7,889 nucleotides of DNA from Desulfobacteria bacterium (GCA_030145035.1 JAQYWL010000487.1:1-7889), one strand, 5' to 3'; counted from the stretch's first letter, positions 1 through 6,520 are shown. Program-made: numbers and translations. Notes: generated from the letters alone by a model not told the origin.

Positions 1-17
1 AACTGAAAAAGCAAGAC

Positions 18-112
18 CTGAAACCTGAACACCTGCCCGCCATTGCCAGACATGCCGGCATATAAGCTGAATGCTGTCTCAGGCGTTGGCAGGCGGGCTG
101 AAACCTGAACAC
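18..112. repeat. GC-rich palindromic element between 15-bp direct repeats, downstream of nuoF
   Basis: A perfect 15-bp direct repeat (CTGAAACCTGAACAC at 18-32 and 98-112) brackets an imperfect inverted repeat. The left arm GCCCGCCATTGCCAG (35-49) faces TTGGCAGGCGGGC (86-98), with a 10-bp perfect palindrome ATGCCGGCAT (52-61) between them. The left arm matches 12 of 14 bases of a segment of the element at 4727-4911 (36-49 against 4826-4839), so the two look like one family. It lies about 70 bases past the nuoF stop. It could fold at the 3' end of the transcript, but no T-run follows, so I do not call a terminator. The rest of 1-179 shows no gene. Confidence 0.65.
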
Positions 113-172
113 TGGTCAATAGGTGTAAACTACTTTATGGCGAAAATGAAGGATGCCGTTGATTGTTATGTT

Positions 173-200
173 TCAATCATCAATCGCCAATCGTCAATCC
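173..200. repeat. Four-unit heptamer array overlapping the 3' end of nuoF
   Basis: Four consecutive 7-base units (TCAATCA, TCAATCG, CCAATCG, TCAATCC on the plus strand) run from the nuoF 3' end across its TGA stop (182-180) into the intergenic region. Read on the coding strand the units are GATTG-based. They supply the codons for residues 628-632 and the stop itself. Confidence 0.7.
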
Positions 201-2078
201 AGAAACGCATTCCACTGCATTGAACCTGGGAGGACACACCTCCATGCAGGTGCCACACTTGATGCACTTGCTCTGATCGATCTCGTGCACCTGCCATTTA
301 GCGCCGGCAATGGCATCGACCGGACAGGCCTTCAGACACAACAAGCATGCCTTACACCTGTATTCCTTGATGCGGTAAGCAATCAGAGACCTGCACACGA
401 GGGCCCGGCAGCGCTTCTCGTGGATGTGTTCCTCATATTCCTCTCGAAAATACCTGATTGTGGAAATCACTGGATTCGGAACGGTTTGTCCCAGGCCGCA
501 TATGGAGCCTGCCTTCACGGCCTCGGCCAACTCCAGAAGGACCTCAATATCATCGGGTCTGCCCTCTCCTTTGGTAATGTCGTAAAGTATCTCAAACATC
601 TGTCTTGTACCCAACTTGCACAACGTGCACTGGCCACAAGACTCGTTCTGGGCAAAATCGAGAAAATAGCGGGCCATGTTGACCATACAGGTCCTCTGAT
701 CCATCACAAGCATCCCCCCGGAACCCATGATGGATCCCACACGGGCCAAGGACTCGTAGTCCACAGGGAGATCCAAAAGACTATCAGGGATGCAACCACC
801 AGAGGGGCCACCGGTTTGCACGGCCTTGAATTTGCTGTCTCCTCTGATCCCGCCACCAATATCAAATATGATCTCTCGCAAGGTCGTTCCCATGGGAACT
901 TCCACAAGCCCTGTGTTTTTCACATTTCCGGACAGGGCAAAGACCTTTGTTCCTTTGCTTTTTTCCGTGCCTATGCTGCTGAACCACTTTGGACCCTTTA
1001 GGATAATGGCCGGAACACAGGCAAAGGTTTCCACATTGTTCAGCACAGTCGGCATGCCCCAGAGCCCGACGATGCTCGTGTTGGGTCGCGGGAGTGGTTT
1101 TGGAAAACCACGTTTGCCTTCTATCGACATGACCAGGGCGGTTGATTCCCCGCAGACAAAGGCCCCTGCGCCTTTCACGATCTCAATCTCAAAATCGAAG
1201 CCGCTTCCCATAATATTTCGGCCCAGGAGTCCAAGGTCGGTTGCCTGGGCAATGGCTGTGGCCATGTGTCGAACAGCAAGGGGATATTCTGCCCGCACAT
1301 ATATGATTCCCTTGCGGGCCCCTACTGCATAGCCTGAAATGATCATCCCTTCGATCACACTGTGGGGATCGCCTTCCATCACGCTGCGGTCCATGAAGGC
1401 TCCGGGATCACCTTCGTCGCCATTACAAATGATATATTTTTCCTCACCAGGAGCATTGCGCGAAGACTCCCACTTGAGTCCAGTGGGAAACCCCGCACCA
1501 CCGCGGCCGCGGAGGCCCGAGTCCTTCATACAGACAATCACTTTCTCAGGGCTCAATTCGGAAATAGTTGTTGCCAACGCCTGATAGCCGTCAACCCTTA
1601 TGTAGTCTTCGATGCTGGTGGGGTCAATATGACCGCAATGCCTGAGTACAACTCTTGCCTGTTTCTTATAGAAAGGGATGTCTGCCTCATGAATGCACTT
1701 TTCACCGGTGGTAGTATCTTCACACAGAAGCCTTTCAACAGTGTAGCCCTTGAGTAACGTCTCAGAAACTATTTCCGGAACGTCCTCTTTGGCTACATGG
1801 TGGTAAAATATATCTTCAGGGCCAACAACCACAATAGGCCCGTTCTCGCAGAACCCTCGACAGCCAGTCTTCTTGACAACGATCTCCTCATCGGGCTCTT
1901 GAGCTCTAATCTCATTTTCAAGGACTTCTTTCACATCCTGGCCTCCGGACGCCAGACAGCCCGTCCCACAACAAACAACCACGGTCCTCCTATCCGGATG
2001 TTCTTCCGCGAGAATAGATTCTCTTAGACGCTCCAGACTTTCAGGCGTCTCTATTTTGCCTCTGAAAATTGGTGGCAT
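180..2078 (-). CDS. nuoF: NuoF-like NAD(P)H:acceptor flavoprotein with fused ferredoxin domains (HndC/HydB type)
   Basis: The 632-residue protein has the domain order of HydB/HndC subunits of bifurcating hydrogenases and formate dehydrogenases. First comes an N-terminal thioredoxin-like [2Fe-2S] domain (Cys37, Cys41, Cys73, Cys77). The FMN/NADH domain follows, with GLRGRGGAGFPTG (188-200), NGDEGDPGAF (219-228) and GAGAFVCGES (303-312). An SLBB region comes next, then the N3-type 4Fe-4S site (Cys481, Cys484, Cys487, Cys527). The C-terminus carries two 4Fe-4S ferredoxin motifs (Cys575/578/581/585 and Cys605/608/611/615). It would oxidise or reduce NAD(P)H and pass electrons to iron-sulfur partners. 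The start is coupled to the nuoE stop. A NuoG-like or catalytic subunit is not in the window, so the final electron partner (hydrogenase, formate dehydrogenase, Hdr or MetF type) is unknown. The last five residues and the stop are encoded by a heptamer repeat (173-200). Confidence 0.95.
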   Translation of the reverse strand: MPPIFRGKIETPESLERLRESILAEEHPDRRTVVVCCGTGCLASGGQDVKEVLENEIRAQEPDEEIVVKKTGCRGFCENGPIVVVGPEDIFYHHVAKEDVPEIVSETLLKGYTVERLLCEDTTTGEKCIHEADIPFYKKQARVVLRHCGHIDPTSIEDYIRVDGYQALATTISELSPEKVIVCMKDSGLRGRGGAGFPTGLKWESSRNAPGEEKYIICNGDEGDPGAFMDRSVMEGDPHSVIEGMIISGYAVGARKGIIYVRAEYPLAVRHMATAIAQATDLGLLGRNIMGSGFDFEIEIVKGAGAFVCGESTALVMSIEGKRGFPKPLPRPNTSIVGLWGMPTVLNNVETFACVPAIILKGPKWFSSIGTEKSKGTKVFALSGNVKNTGLVEVPMGTTLREIIFDIGGGIRGDSKFKAVQTGGPSGGCIPDSLLDLPVDYESLARVGSIMGSGGMLVMDQRTCMVNMARYFLDFAQNESCGQCTLCKLGTRQMFEILYDITKGEGRPDDIEVLLELAEAVKAGSICGLGQTVPNPVISTIRYFREEYEEHIHEKRCRALVCRSLIAYRIKEYRCKACLLCLKACPVDAIAGAKWQVHEIDQSKCIKCGTCMEVCPPRFNAVECVSGLTIGD

Positions 2079-2554
2079 TATCCTTCTTTTTTCTTTGCGC
2101 CATCTTCATTGTTGGTCAGAATCTCAACGACCTTTCTCGCAGTGACCTGCGGATAAACGGTATCATCGACCACCATAATCGGAGCCAGAGCGCATGAGCC
2201 CAAGCATGCCACTCGCTCAAGACTGTATTTGTAGTCCTCAGTGGTCTGGCCAGTTTTGATCCCGAGGCGATGTTGAGCCGTTTCAAGAATGTCGCGGGCG
2301 CCACGCACATGGCAGGCGGTCCCCTGACAAACGCGTACAAGATGATCTCCGCGGCGTGTCAGATAGAAGTGGGCATAGAAGGTGGCGACGCTGAAGACCT
2401 CACTTGCCGAGAGTCTAAGAAAGTCGGCAATCTCCGCCAGAGCATCCTCCGGTAAATAGCCAAACTCCTCCTGGACCCTCTGGAGGATGGAGATCAATCC
2501 TCCTTTTTTTCCCTCAAAAACCGAAAGGATCTTTTTCAACCGTGGCTCGGGCAT
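2078..2554 (-). CDS. nuoE: NuoE-like [2Fe-2S] subunit of an NAD(P)H-linked electron-transfer complex
   Basis: This is a 24-kDa-type thioredoxin-like ferredoxin subunit (NuoE/HndA/HydC family) that partners a NuoF flavoprotein. From the ATG at 2554 it has 158 residues. An N-terminal helical part (LISILQRVQEEFGYLPE) leads to SEVFSVATFYAHF, then the [2Fe-2S] ligands Cys76 and Cys81 (RVCQGTACHVRG) and Cys117 and Cys121 (VACLGSCALAP). The start is uncertain: in-frame TTG at 2572 and GTG at 2569 would add five or six residues. I prefer the ATG because a GGTGAAAG stretch (2570-2563) lies upstream and nothing like a ribosome site precedes the other two. The stop overlaps the nuoF start by one base (TAATG at 2080-2076), which implies translational coupling. 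The lysine-rich C-terminal tail also supplies the GAAGGA (2086-2081) before nuoF. Confidence 0.93.
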   Translation of the reverse strand: MPEPRLKKILSVFEGKKGGLISILQRVQEEFGYLPEDALAEIADFLRLSASEVFSVATFYAHFYLTRRGDHLVRVCQGTACHVRGARDILETAQHRLGIKTGQTTEDYKYSLERVACLGSCALAPIMVVDDTVYPQVTARKVVEILTNNEDGAKKKEG

Positions 2555-2572
2555 GCTATAGTCTTTCACCAA

Positions 2573-2695
2573 AAAGATTCAAGCTGTGTAATTAGAATTA
2601 CTCAAGTCAATATAATTTTCCTTTTTTCGCCTTTCTTACACCAAATCTAATATCTATAATATCTAACCGCACAGGTCGAAAAGATTTTGCGATGG
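2573..2695 (-). other. AT-rich gap between the FBPase homologue and nuoE, possible nuoEF leader
   Basis: About 120 bases are markedly AT-rich compared with the flanking genes and contain no GGCGGG palindrome or heptamer array, unlike the other gaps. A perfect 9-base tandem duplication (TAATATCTA at 2648-2656 and 2657-2665) is present. On the minus strand a TTGACT (2610-2605) resembles a -35 box, but no good -10 lies at normal spacing. A separate promoter for nuoEF is plausible but not demonstrated. No hairpin with a T-run was seen after the upstream stop. Confidence 0.35.
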
Positions 2696-3706
2696 CTACC
2701 GTTTTCCCCGAAGAATTTCCTCGGCCACACGCACATCAGCAGGGCTTCCGATAAAGACCGGCACCCTCTGATGAAGGTGCCGGGGCTCGACATCGAGGAC
2801 CCTTTCAAACCCTGTGCTTGCAGCCCCTCCTGCCTGTTCGACCACAAAGGCAAGCGGATTCACCTCGCACATCAGCATCAGCTTTCCGTGGGGTTTCAGG
2901 GGGTCCTTGGAATCTGCCGGATACATGTGAATGCCCCCCTTTCGCAGATTTCGGTGAAAATCTGCCACAAAAGACCCGGTATAGCGCAAGGTGTAAGGGC
3001 GGCCCGACTTGATGTCCGGGGTCTTGAAGTACTCAACTAAATTCTGGACTTTCTCATCCCAGAAATAGTAGTTCCCCTCGTTGATGCTGTAAGTCTTTCC
3101 CTTCTCAGGTATCCGGATGTTTTCGTGGGAGAGAAGAAACTCGCCGATCCTACGCTCAAGTGTGAAGCCGTGAACGCCAGTTCCGGTCGTATAAACCATC
3201 ATCGTGCTTGAGCCGTAGATGAAATAGCCAGCGGCAAGCTGCTTGTGACCAGGCTGCAAGGCATTTGCCATGAAACTCATGTCTCCGGAGTTTTCCTTCT
3301 TGAGGATCGAAAAAACCGTCCCAACGTCAATATGGACATCAATATTGGTAATCCCTCCAAGTGGATCGAAGACCAGGATGTAGTCTCCTTTGGCATACTT
3401 TGGCGGAATGGGAATCAGATCAGTCTCTTTTTTGGAGGCCATGCACCACAGATGGCCAATGTGACTGACGCGATTGATGATCGTGGCGTTGGCAAACTCC
3501 ACCAGCTTCTGGTAATGTTCTTCGTCCACACTCTCGGTCCCAACAAACCCCAAATCCTCGGTCAGGTTTGCCTTGTTTACCTTCTGGGCAATGATCTTTG
3601 CCGCCACCGTCAGTTCTGACAGCAATGACGTAAAGGCACCGGTCGCCTCAGGCCGCTCTTTTTGCTTGGCTAAGATGTGTTCAGTTACGGTTATCCCTTT
3701 GGCCAT
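2696..3706 (-). CDS. fbp: Class I fructose-1,6-bisphosphatase homologue with altered active site
   Basis: The 336-residue protein has the full class I FBPase length and fold signature. Retained family motifs are FDP at 113-115, NIDV at 121-124, VGTVFSI 128-134, GFTLE 180-184, SINEGN 207-212, RYTGSFVAD 241-249, GGIHMYPA 257-264, HGKL 273-276 and EVNPLAFVVEQAGG from 281. The sugar-phosphate pocket and Asp114/Glu281 (human D118/E280) therefore look intact. Four positions that are acidic in the family are not: KLD is KLV (Val69, human D74), SEE is SKK (Lys92/Lys93, human E97/E98), and DPLDGSSN is DPLGGITN (Gly117, human D121). These are metal ligands or water-activating residues, so normal FBPase activity is doubtful. 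The ATG start has AAGGAG (3718-3713) six bases upstream. Position between acsE and nuoE suggests a tie between acetyl-CoA synthesis and gluconeogenesis. Family membership is secure; the reaction is not. Confidence 0.9.
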   Translation of the reverse strand: MAKGITVTEHILAKQKERPEATGAFTSLLSELTVAAKIIAQKVNKANLTEDLGFVGTESVDEEHYQKLVEFANATIINRVSHIGHLWCMASKKETDLIPIPPKYAKGDYILVFDPLGGITNIDVHIDVGTVFSILKKENSGDMSFMANALQPGHKQLAAGYFIYGSSTMMVYTTGTGVHGFTLERRIGEFLLSHENIRIPEKGKTYSINEGNYYFWDEKVQNLVEYFKTPDIKSGRPYTLRYTGSFVADFHRNLRKGGIHMYPADSKDPLKPHGKLMLMCEVNPLAFVVEQAGGAASTGFERVLDVEPRHLHQRVPVFIGSPADVRVAEEILRGKR

Positions 3707-3809
3707 TTTCCACTCCTTTTCAAATAGTCATTGGTCATCAACCAACACGGGAGTTAAGGCGTAAGCCTTTCATCCGGAGGAACTTACGTAAGCCCTAAGA
3801 ATAAAATCC
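3707..3809. other. acsE-to-FBPase gap with small hairpins and a heptamer remnant
   Basis: This gap has a perfect small hairpin AAGGC-GTAA-GCCTT (3756-3769) and a 10-base palindrome CTTACGTAAG (3783-3792); both include the 8-mer CGTAAGCC (3760-3767, 3787-3794) in whole or part. A TCATTGG unit followed by TCAT (3728-3738) repeats the heptamer seen before acsC and sits about 10 bases upstream of the AAGGAG ribosome site. No T-run follows the hairpins, so read-through from acsE is expected. Confidence 0.45.
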
Positions 3810-4709
3810 TTACAGTTCCAACCACGAATCCGCATAGAGGGAATGCCCCAGAAGCACCTTTGCAGTCTTCACATAGTTCTGAGCTTCCTTGCTGAGGCTG
3901 TCCGTATCTGGTTCATCCCCGTCCACCACTTGATATACCAAAGCAGTGATCTCCGGCCTCTTGCCCCGTGCGATTTCATGCAGATCCTTGTCAAAGGCGT
4001 CCACGATACAGGATTTCATCCCGAACTTTTCGAGCATGATCATGTAAGTCTGATTAAGGATGGGCCGGAGATCATCCGGCGCTCCATTAGAAACATTCGA
4101 AAGCCCACACGTGGACCTGCAACCAGGAGCCAGCACCTCTGCCATCATATCGAGCTCTGACATGAACTGATTGCATTCGAGCAGTTGATTCTGCTGGACA
4201 CTCACAGGTGTTATGATCGGATCGACCCAGATATCTTCTCCTGCCACACCAGCCTCCGCAGCCCTCTGAAGTATGTCGGCAGTTAGGGCTCCCCGCTCGG
4301 CCGCATCCCTGGGCATCCCCTCGGGCCCCCAAAGCAGCGCAACCATGCCTGCTTCGTATTTTGTGACTAGAGGGATCTGCGCCTCCATCCTTTCGGGACG
4401 GCACATGATAGAATTAATAACCGCCTTGCCCTGCTTGTTTTCGTAAACCTTCAGGCCGGCCTCGATAGCCTTCACATTGGTGGTGTCCAGATAGAGAGGC
4501 AGATCCACGACTTCCTGGACGGTTTTTACCATCCACTCCATCAGTTCCTCCCCGCCCTTTCTGGCAGGGCCTAAGTTGATATCGATATAATCCACCCCTG
4601 CTTCTACCTCGGCCACAGCCAGGTCTTGTATGGGCTTTGGGTTCCTCTCCTTCATGGCTTGACCGATTGCCTTGACCATTACATTTAGGTTTTCACCGAT
4701 CAGAATCAT
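3810..4709 (-). CDS. acsE: Methyltetrahydrofolate:corrinoid/iron-sulfur protein methyltransferase
   Basis: The enzyme transfers the N5-methyl of methyl-tetrahydrofolate to cob(I)amide of the corrinoid/iron-sulfur protein. It is a pterin-binding TIM barrel (dihydropteroate synthase-like). Visible motifs line up with Moorella MeTr: IGENLN at residues 4-9, IDINLGPA 42-49, LDTTN 74-78 (Asp75), INS 98-100 (Asn99), DPI 163-165 (Asp163) and GLSNVSNG 202-209 (Asn205, the residue linked to N5 activation). The protein has 299 residues against about 262 in Moorella. The extra length is mainly a charged insert near residues 247-283, before the closing HSLYADSW segment. The ATG has a strong GGAGGAGG site (4721-4714). 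The gene lies between acsC and the FBPase homologue, which supports the CFeSP as methyl acceptor. A related corrinoid-dependent methyltransferase with another acceptor is less likely. Confidence 0.92.
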   Translation of the reverse strand: MILIGENLNVMVKAIGQAMKERNPKPIQDLAVAEVEAGVDYIDINLGPARKGGEELMEWMVKTVQEVVDLPLYLDTTNVKAIEAGLKVYENKQGKAVINSIMCRPERMEAQIPLVTKYEAGMVALLWGPEGMPRDAAERGALTADILQRAAEAGVAGEDIWVDPIITPVSVQQNQLLECNQFMSELDMMAEVLAPGCRSTCGLSNVSNGAPDDLRPILNQTYMIMLEKFGMKSCIVDAFDKDLHEIARGKRPEITALVYQVVDGDEPDTDSLSKEAQNYVKTAKVLLGHSLYADSWLEL

Positions 4710-4726
4710 GAGTCCTCCTCCAAAAG

Positions 4727-4911
4727 AAAGTGCCTAAAGTGAGCTAAAGTGCCTAAAGTTAGAAAAACAAAACCAATCTCTTTAAAAAGGTTTCTTTAAG
4801 TCCCGCCCGACTTCGCCTGGACCTACCCGCCGGTGCCAGGGTTTGGCAGGTGGACGAAGTCCTGGCGGGCGGGCCTCAACTTTAGCTCACTTTAGGCACT
4901 TTAGCTCACTT
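4727..4911. repeat. Long inverted-repeat element with tandem-repeat arms and GC-rich core
   Basis: The arms are built from 9-10-base units (AAAGTGCCT and AAAGTGAGCT alternating) in direct tandem. The left arm at 4737-4759 is a perfect 23-base inverted copy of 4889-4911. The core has a second interrupted inverted repeat: CCCGCCCG (4802-4809) and GACTTCG (4809-4815) face CGAAGTC (4855-4861) and CGGGCGGG (4866-4873), with a 4-base bulge. An inner pair is CCCGCCGGTGCCAG (4826-4839) with TTGGCAGGTGG (4843-4853). The element fills nearly the whole acsC-acsE gap, ending six bases from the acsC stop and six bases short of the acsE ribosome site. There is no ORF, so it resembles a non-autonomous palindromic (MITE- or REP-like) element. 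Confidence 0.75.
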
Positions 4912-4916
4912 GCGTC

Positions 4917-6263
4917 TTAAGCGCTCCATTCTTTCAAATAAGCCGGTATATGGGCTGATTCCCTCGGCCCCACCAGAACCTCCCAGTCTCCGAGTTCCTC
5001 TTCGAGATCTCCGGAGATGGCCGCAGCATAACCTGGTATGATGACCTTCTTATGCCTGACCTTGTCCATGATGCCGCATTTTTTGAGAGACATACCCACT
5101 GCGTCCCCCACAAATTTTCCAGCGGCCCAGGCGGTGAGTACAGAGAGCCCCTCAGTGTCCACGATAACCAGCCATGCCGGAACGCGGCTCGTTTCAATCT
5201 CGCCCGACACAATGAAATATGTGAGCGAGAAGTTGCAGGAGACCAATACGGGCGAGTCCTCGTTCGGTCCTCCGATTTCATAGATTCCCGGGGAGGTGGC
5301 CATGGGGCGCTGTGGATCCGTATAGATGTTCATACGGGCCAGCAGCAGCGGAAACAGAGTGTGCCCCTGGATGTCCGAAAGGACAACGATGCCGCCGTAC
5401 TTTGCCACAAATATAGAGGCAATCAATGCCTCTTGCACCAAATCATCGGCCATCTCACACGGCAAGGCTATGGTCGGAAAACCAAGGGGTTTGTATTTCT
5501 TGAGAAGGGCCCCTCGACGGATAAGTATCTGGTCTTCAAAGGCTTTCCTGACACCTCGCGCTCCTGAGTCAATGACCACATCTTTCAAACCACCTTCGGT
5601 CAGCTTTGTCGTCAGGGTTGAGACTTCATCAAGGCCATCCCCCTTGACGGCCAGAGGACACCCATGCTCTTTGGCCAGGCTGGCCATGCTGTCCGCGTTT
5701 TGGCTGGTTGCCGCATAAATAAGCGGTTTGCGATCTGCGCACGCCTTCAGACCGGCCTCCATCACGCCGGGGTCCTCGCTCATGAGGATGATGCCACCGT
5801 CTGTTTCATTTTTCACCCTTGTAACCAGGGCCTCAAACTTGCCACCGTTGGCAGAGAGCGATTTCACGGCAATAAGATCCGCCCTCAAGGTCAAACCTAC
5901 CCGTTCGTACTCCAATGCCTTGAATCGATCGAGGCGGCCGGCCACCTCCTCATCACCCATCTCATCTGTGACAAGAACAGCTATGCCAGGAGGATTCAGG
6001 AAGGTCTTTTCGTGGCGAAAGAGCACAGTTTCGCCACCAATCTTCAGTTTCCTCTCCCCTGCGCCAATCTCTACCACTGCGATGGGAGGCGCCGCAGCAT
6101 CAGCCAACTCTGCCTTGGCCTCTTCTGTAACATAGGGGCAGGCAGCCAGTTCTGCCTTGGCCGCAGCCAGGTTCATGGCAAATGCCAGGCAGGTGGGCAC
6201 CCCGCATTCCCCGCAATTGGTCTTGGGCAGGAGTTTGTAAATCTGGATTCCGGTTAAAGCCAT
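4917..6263 (-). CDS. acsC: Corrinoid/iron-sulfur protein large (gamma) subunit
   Basis: This is the large subunit of the corrinoid/iron-sulfur protein, which carries the methyl group on cobalt from AcsE to acetyl-CoA synthase. Its 448 residues match the usual bacterial length (about 446 in Moorella). The N-terminal domain has the 4Fe-4S ligands Cys17, Cys20, Cys25 and Cys42 (motif NCGECGVPTC, then ACPYV), the cluster that reductively reactivates Co(II). A TIM-barrel region follows. The C-terminal part, with NFSLTYF near residue 340 and the VDTEGLSVLTAWAAGKF stretch, matches the corrinoid-contact domain of the family. The ATG start has a GGAGG ribosome site (6274-6270) six bases upstream. The family protein works as a heterodimer with AcsD, but acsD is not next to it here: a repeat element and then acsE follow. 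Confidence 0.97.
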   Translation of the reverse strand: MALTGIQIYKLLPKTNCGECGVPTCLAFAMNLAAAKAELAACPYVTEEAKAELADAAAPPIAVVEIGAGERKLKIGGETVLFRHEKTFLNPPGIAVLVTDEMGDEEVAGRLDRFKALEYERVGLTLRADLIAVKSLSANGGKFEALVTRVKNETDGGIILMSEDPGVMEAGLKACADRKPLIYAATSQNADSMASLAKEHGCPLAVKGDGLDEVSTLTTKLTEGGLKDVVIDSGARGVRKAFEDQILIRRGALLKKYKPLGFPTIALPCEMADDLVQEALIASIFVAKYGGIVVLSDIQGHTLFPLLLARMNIYTDPQRPMATSPGIYEIGGPNEDSPVLVSCNFSLTYFIVSGEIETSRVPAWLVIVDTEGLSVLTAWAAGKFVGDAVGMSLKKCGIMDKVRHKKVIIPGYAAAISGDLEEELGDWEVLVGPRESAHIPAYLKEWSA

Positions 6264-6282
6264 TTTGTTCCTCCATTATTAG

Positions 6283-6317
6283 TCATTGGTCATTGGTCAC
6301 TGGTCACTGGTCATTGG
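6283..6317. repeat. Five-unit heptamer array upstream of acsC
   Basis: Five contiguous 7-base units: TCATTGG, TCATTGG, TCACTGG, TCACTGG, TCATTGG. They end nine bases before the acsC GGAGG site in the transcribed direction. The array faces the related array at 6521-6560 in inverted orientation. The 13-base GTCATTGGTTATT at its end (6310-6322) recurs as a direct repeat at 6469-6481, bracketing the double hairpin. Confidence 0.8.
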
Positions 6318-6319
6318 TT

Positions 6320-6325
6320 ATTATA
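6320..6325 (-). promoter_or_regulatory. Possible -10 box upstream of acsC
   Basis: The minus strand has a perfect TATAAT at 6325-6320, about 57 bases before the acsC ATG and just outside the heptamer array. No convincing -35 lies at 16-18 bases spacing, and TTGGTG upstream is too far away. This is a weak candidate for an internal promoter. Confidence 0.2.
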
Positions 6326-6378
6326 TACGAGGACATAAATATTTGGGCACCAACTATTGGGCAGTTTCAAATGCTTTC

Positions 6379-6454
6379 GTAGGGGCGGGGTTTATCCCCG
6401 CCCGAAAAGCCTGATTCATACGGCCATGCGGGCGGGCATAAAGCCCGCCCCTAC
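6379..6454. repeat. Double GC-rich hairpin (BIME/REP-like) in the acsB-acsC gap
   Basis: The ends form a perfect 11-base inverted repeat (GTAGGGGCGGG at 6379-6389, CCCGCCCCTAC at 6444-6454). Each half is its own perfect hairpin: an 8-base stem at 6383-6390/6396-6403 with loop TTTAT, and an 8-base stem at 6430-6437/6443-6450 with loop ATAAA. This back-to-back arrangement is that of paired REP sequences. It could slow transcription or protect mRNA ends between acsB and acsC. Neither hairpin is followed by a T-run on the minus strand. Confidence 0.8.
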
Positions 6455-6520
6455 ATTTCTTGTCACTTGTCATTGGTTATTCTTGTTGCCATCCGCCTCT
6501 TGCTATTCTTTATTCCCTAA

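Noticed and set aside
153..1001. 282-codon open frame on the plus strand
   Set aside because: It is antisense to the ferredoxin and SLBB part of nuoF. The minus-strand frame has all the cysteine motifs.
3342..3442. Altered FBPase motifs considered as sequencing errors
   Set aside because: The changes are scattered codon substitutions at several motifs without frameshift, and the rest of the protein aligns well, so random error is unlikely.
5664..6257. 197-codon open frame on the plus strand
   Set aside because: Shadow of acsC, with no ribosome site and no recognisable motif.
6379..6454. Hairpins considered as intrinsic terminators after acsB
   Set aside because: No T-run follows either stem on the minus strand, and the symmetric double arrangement fits a REP/BIME-type element better.
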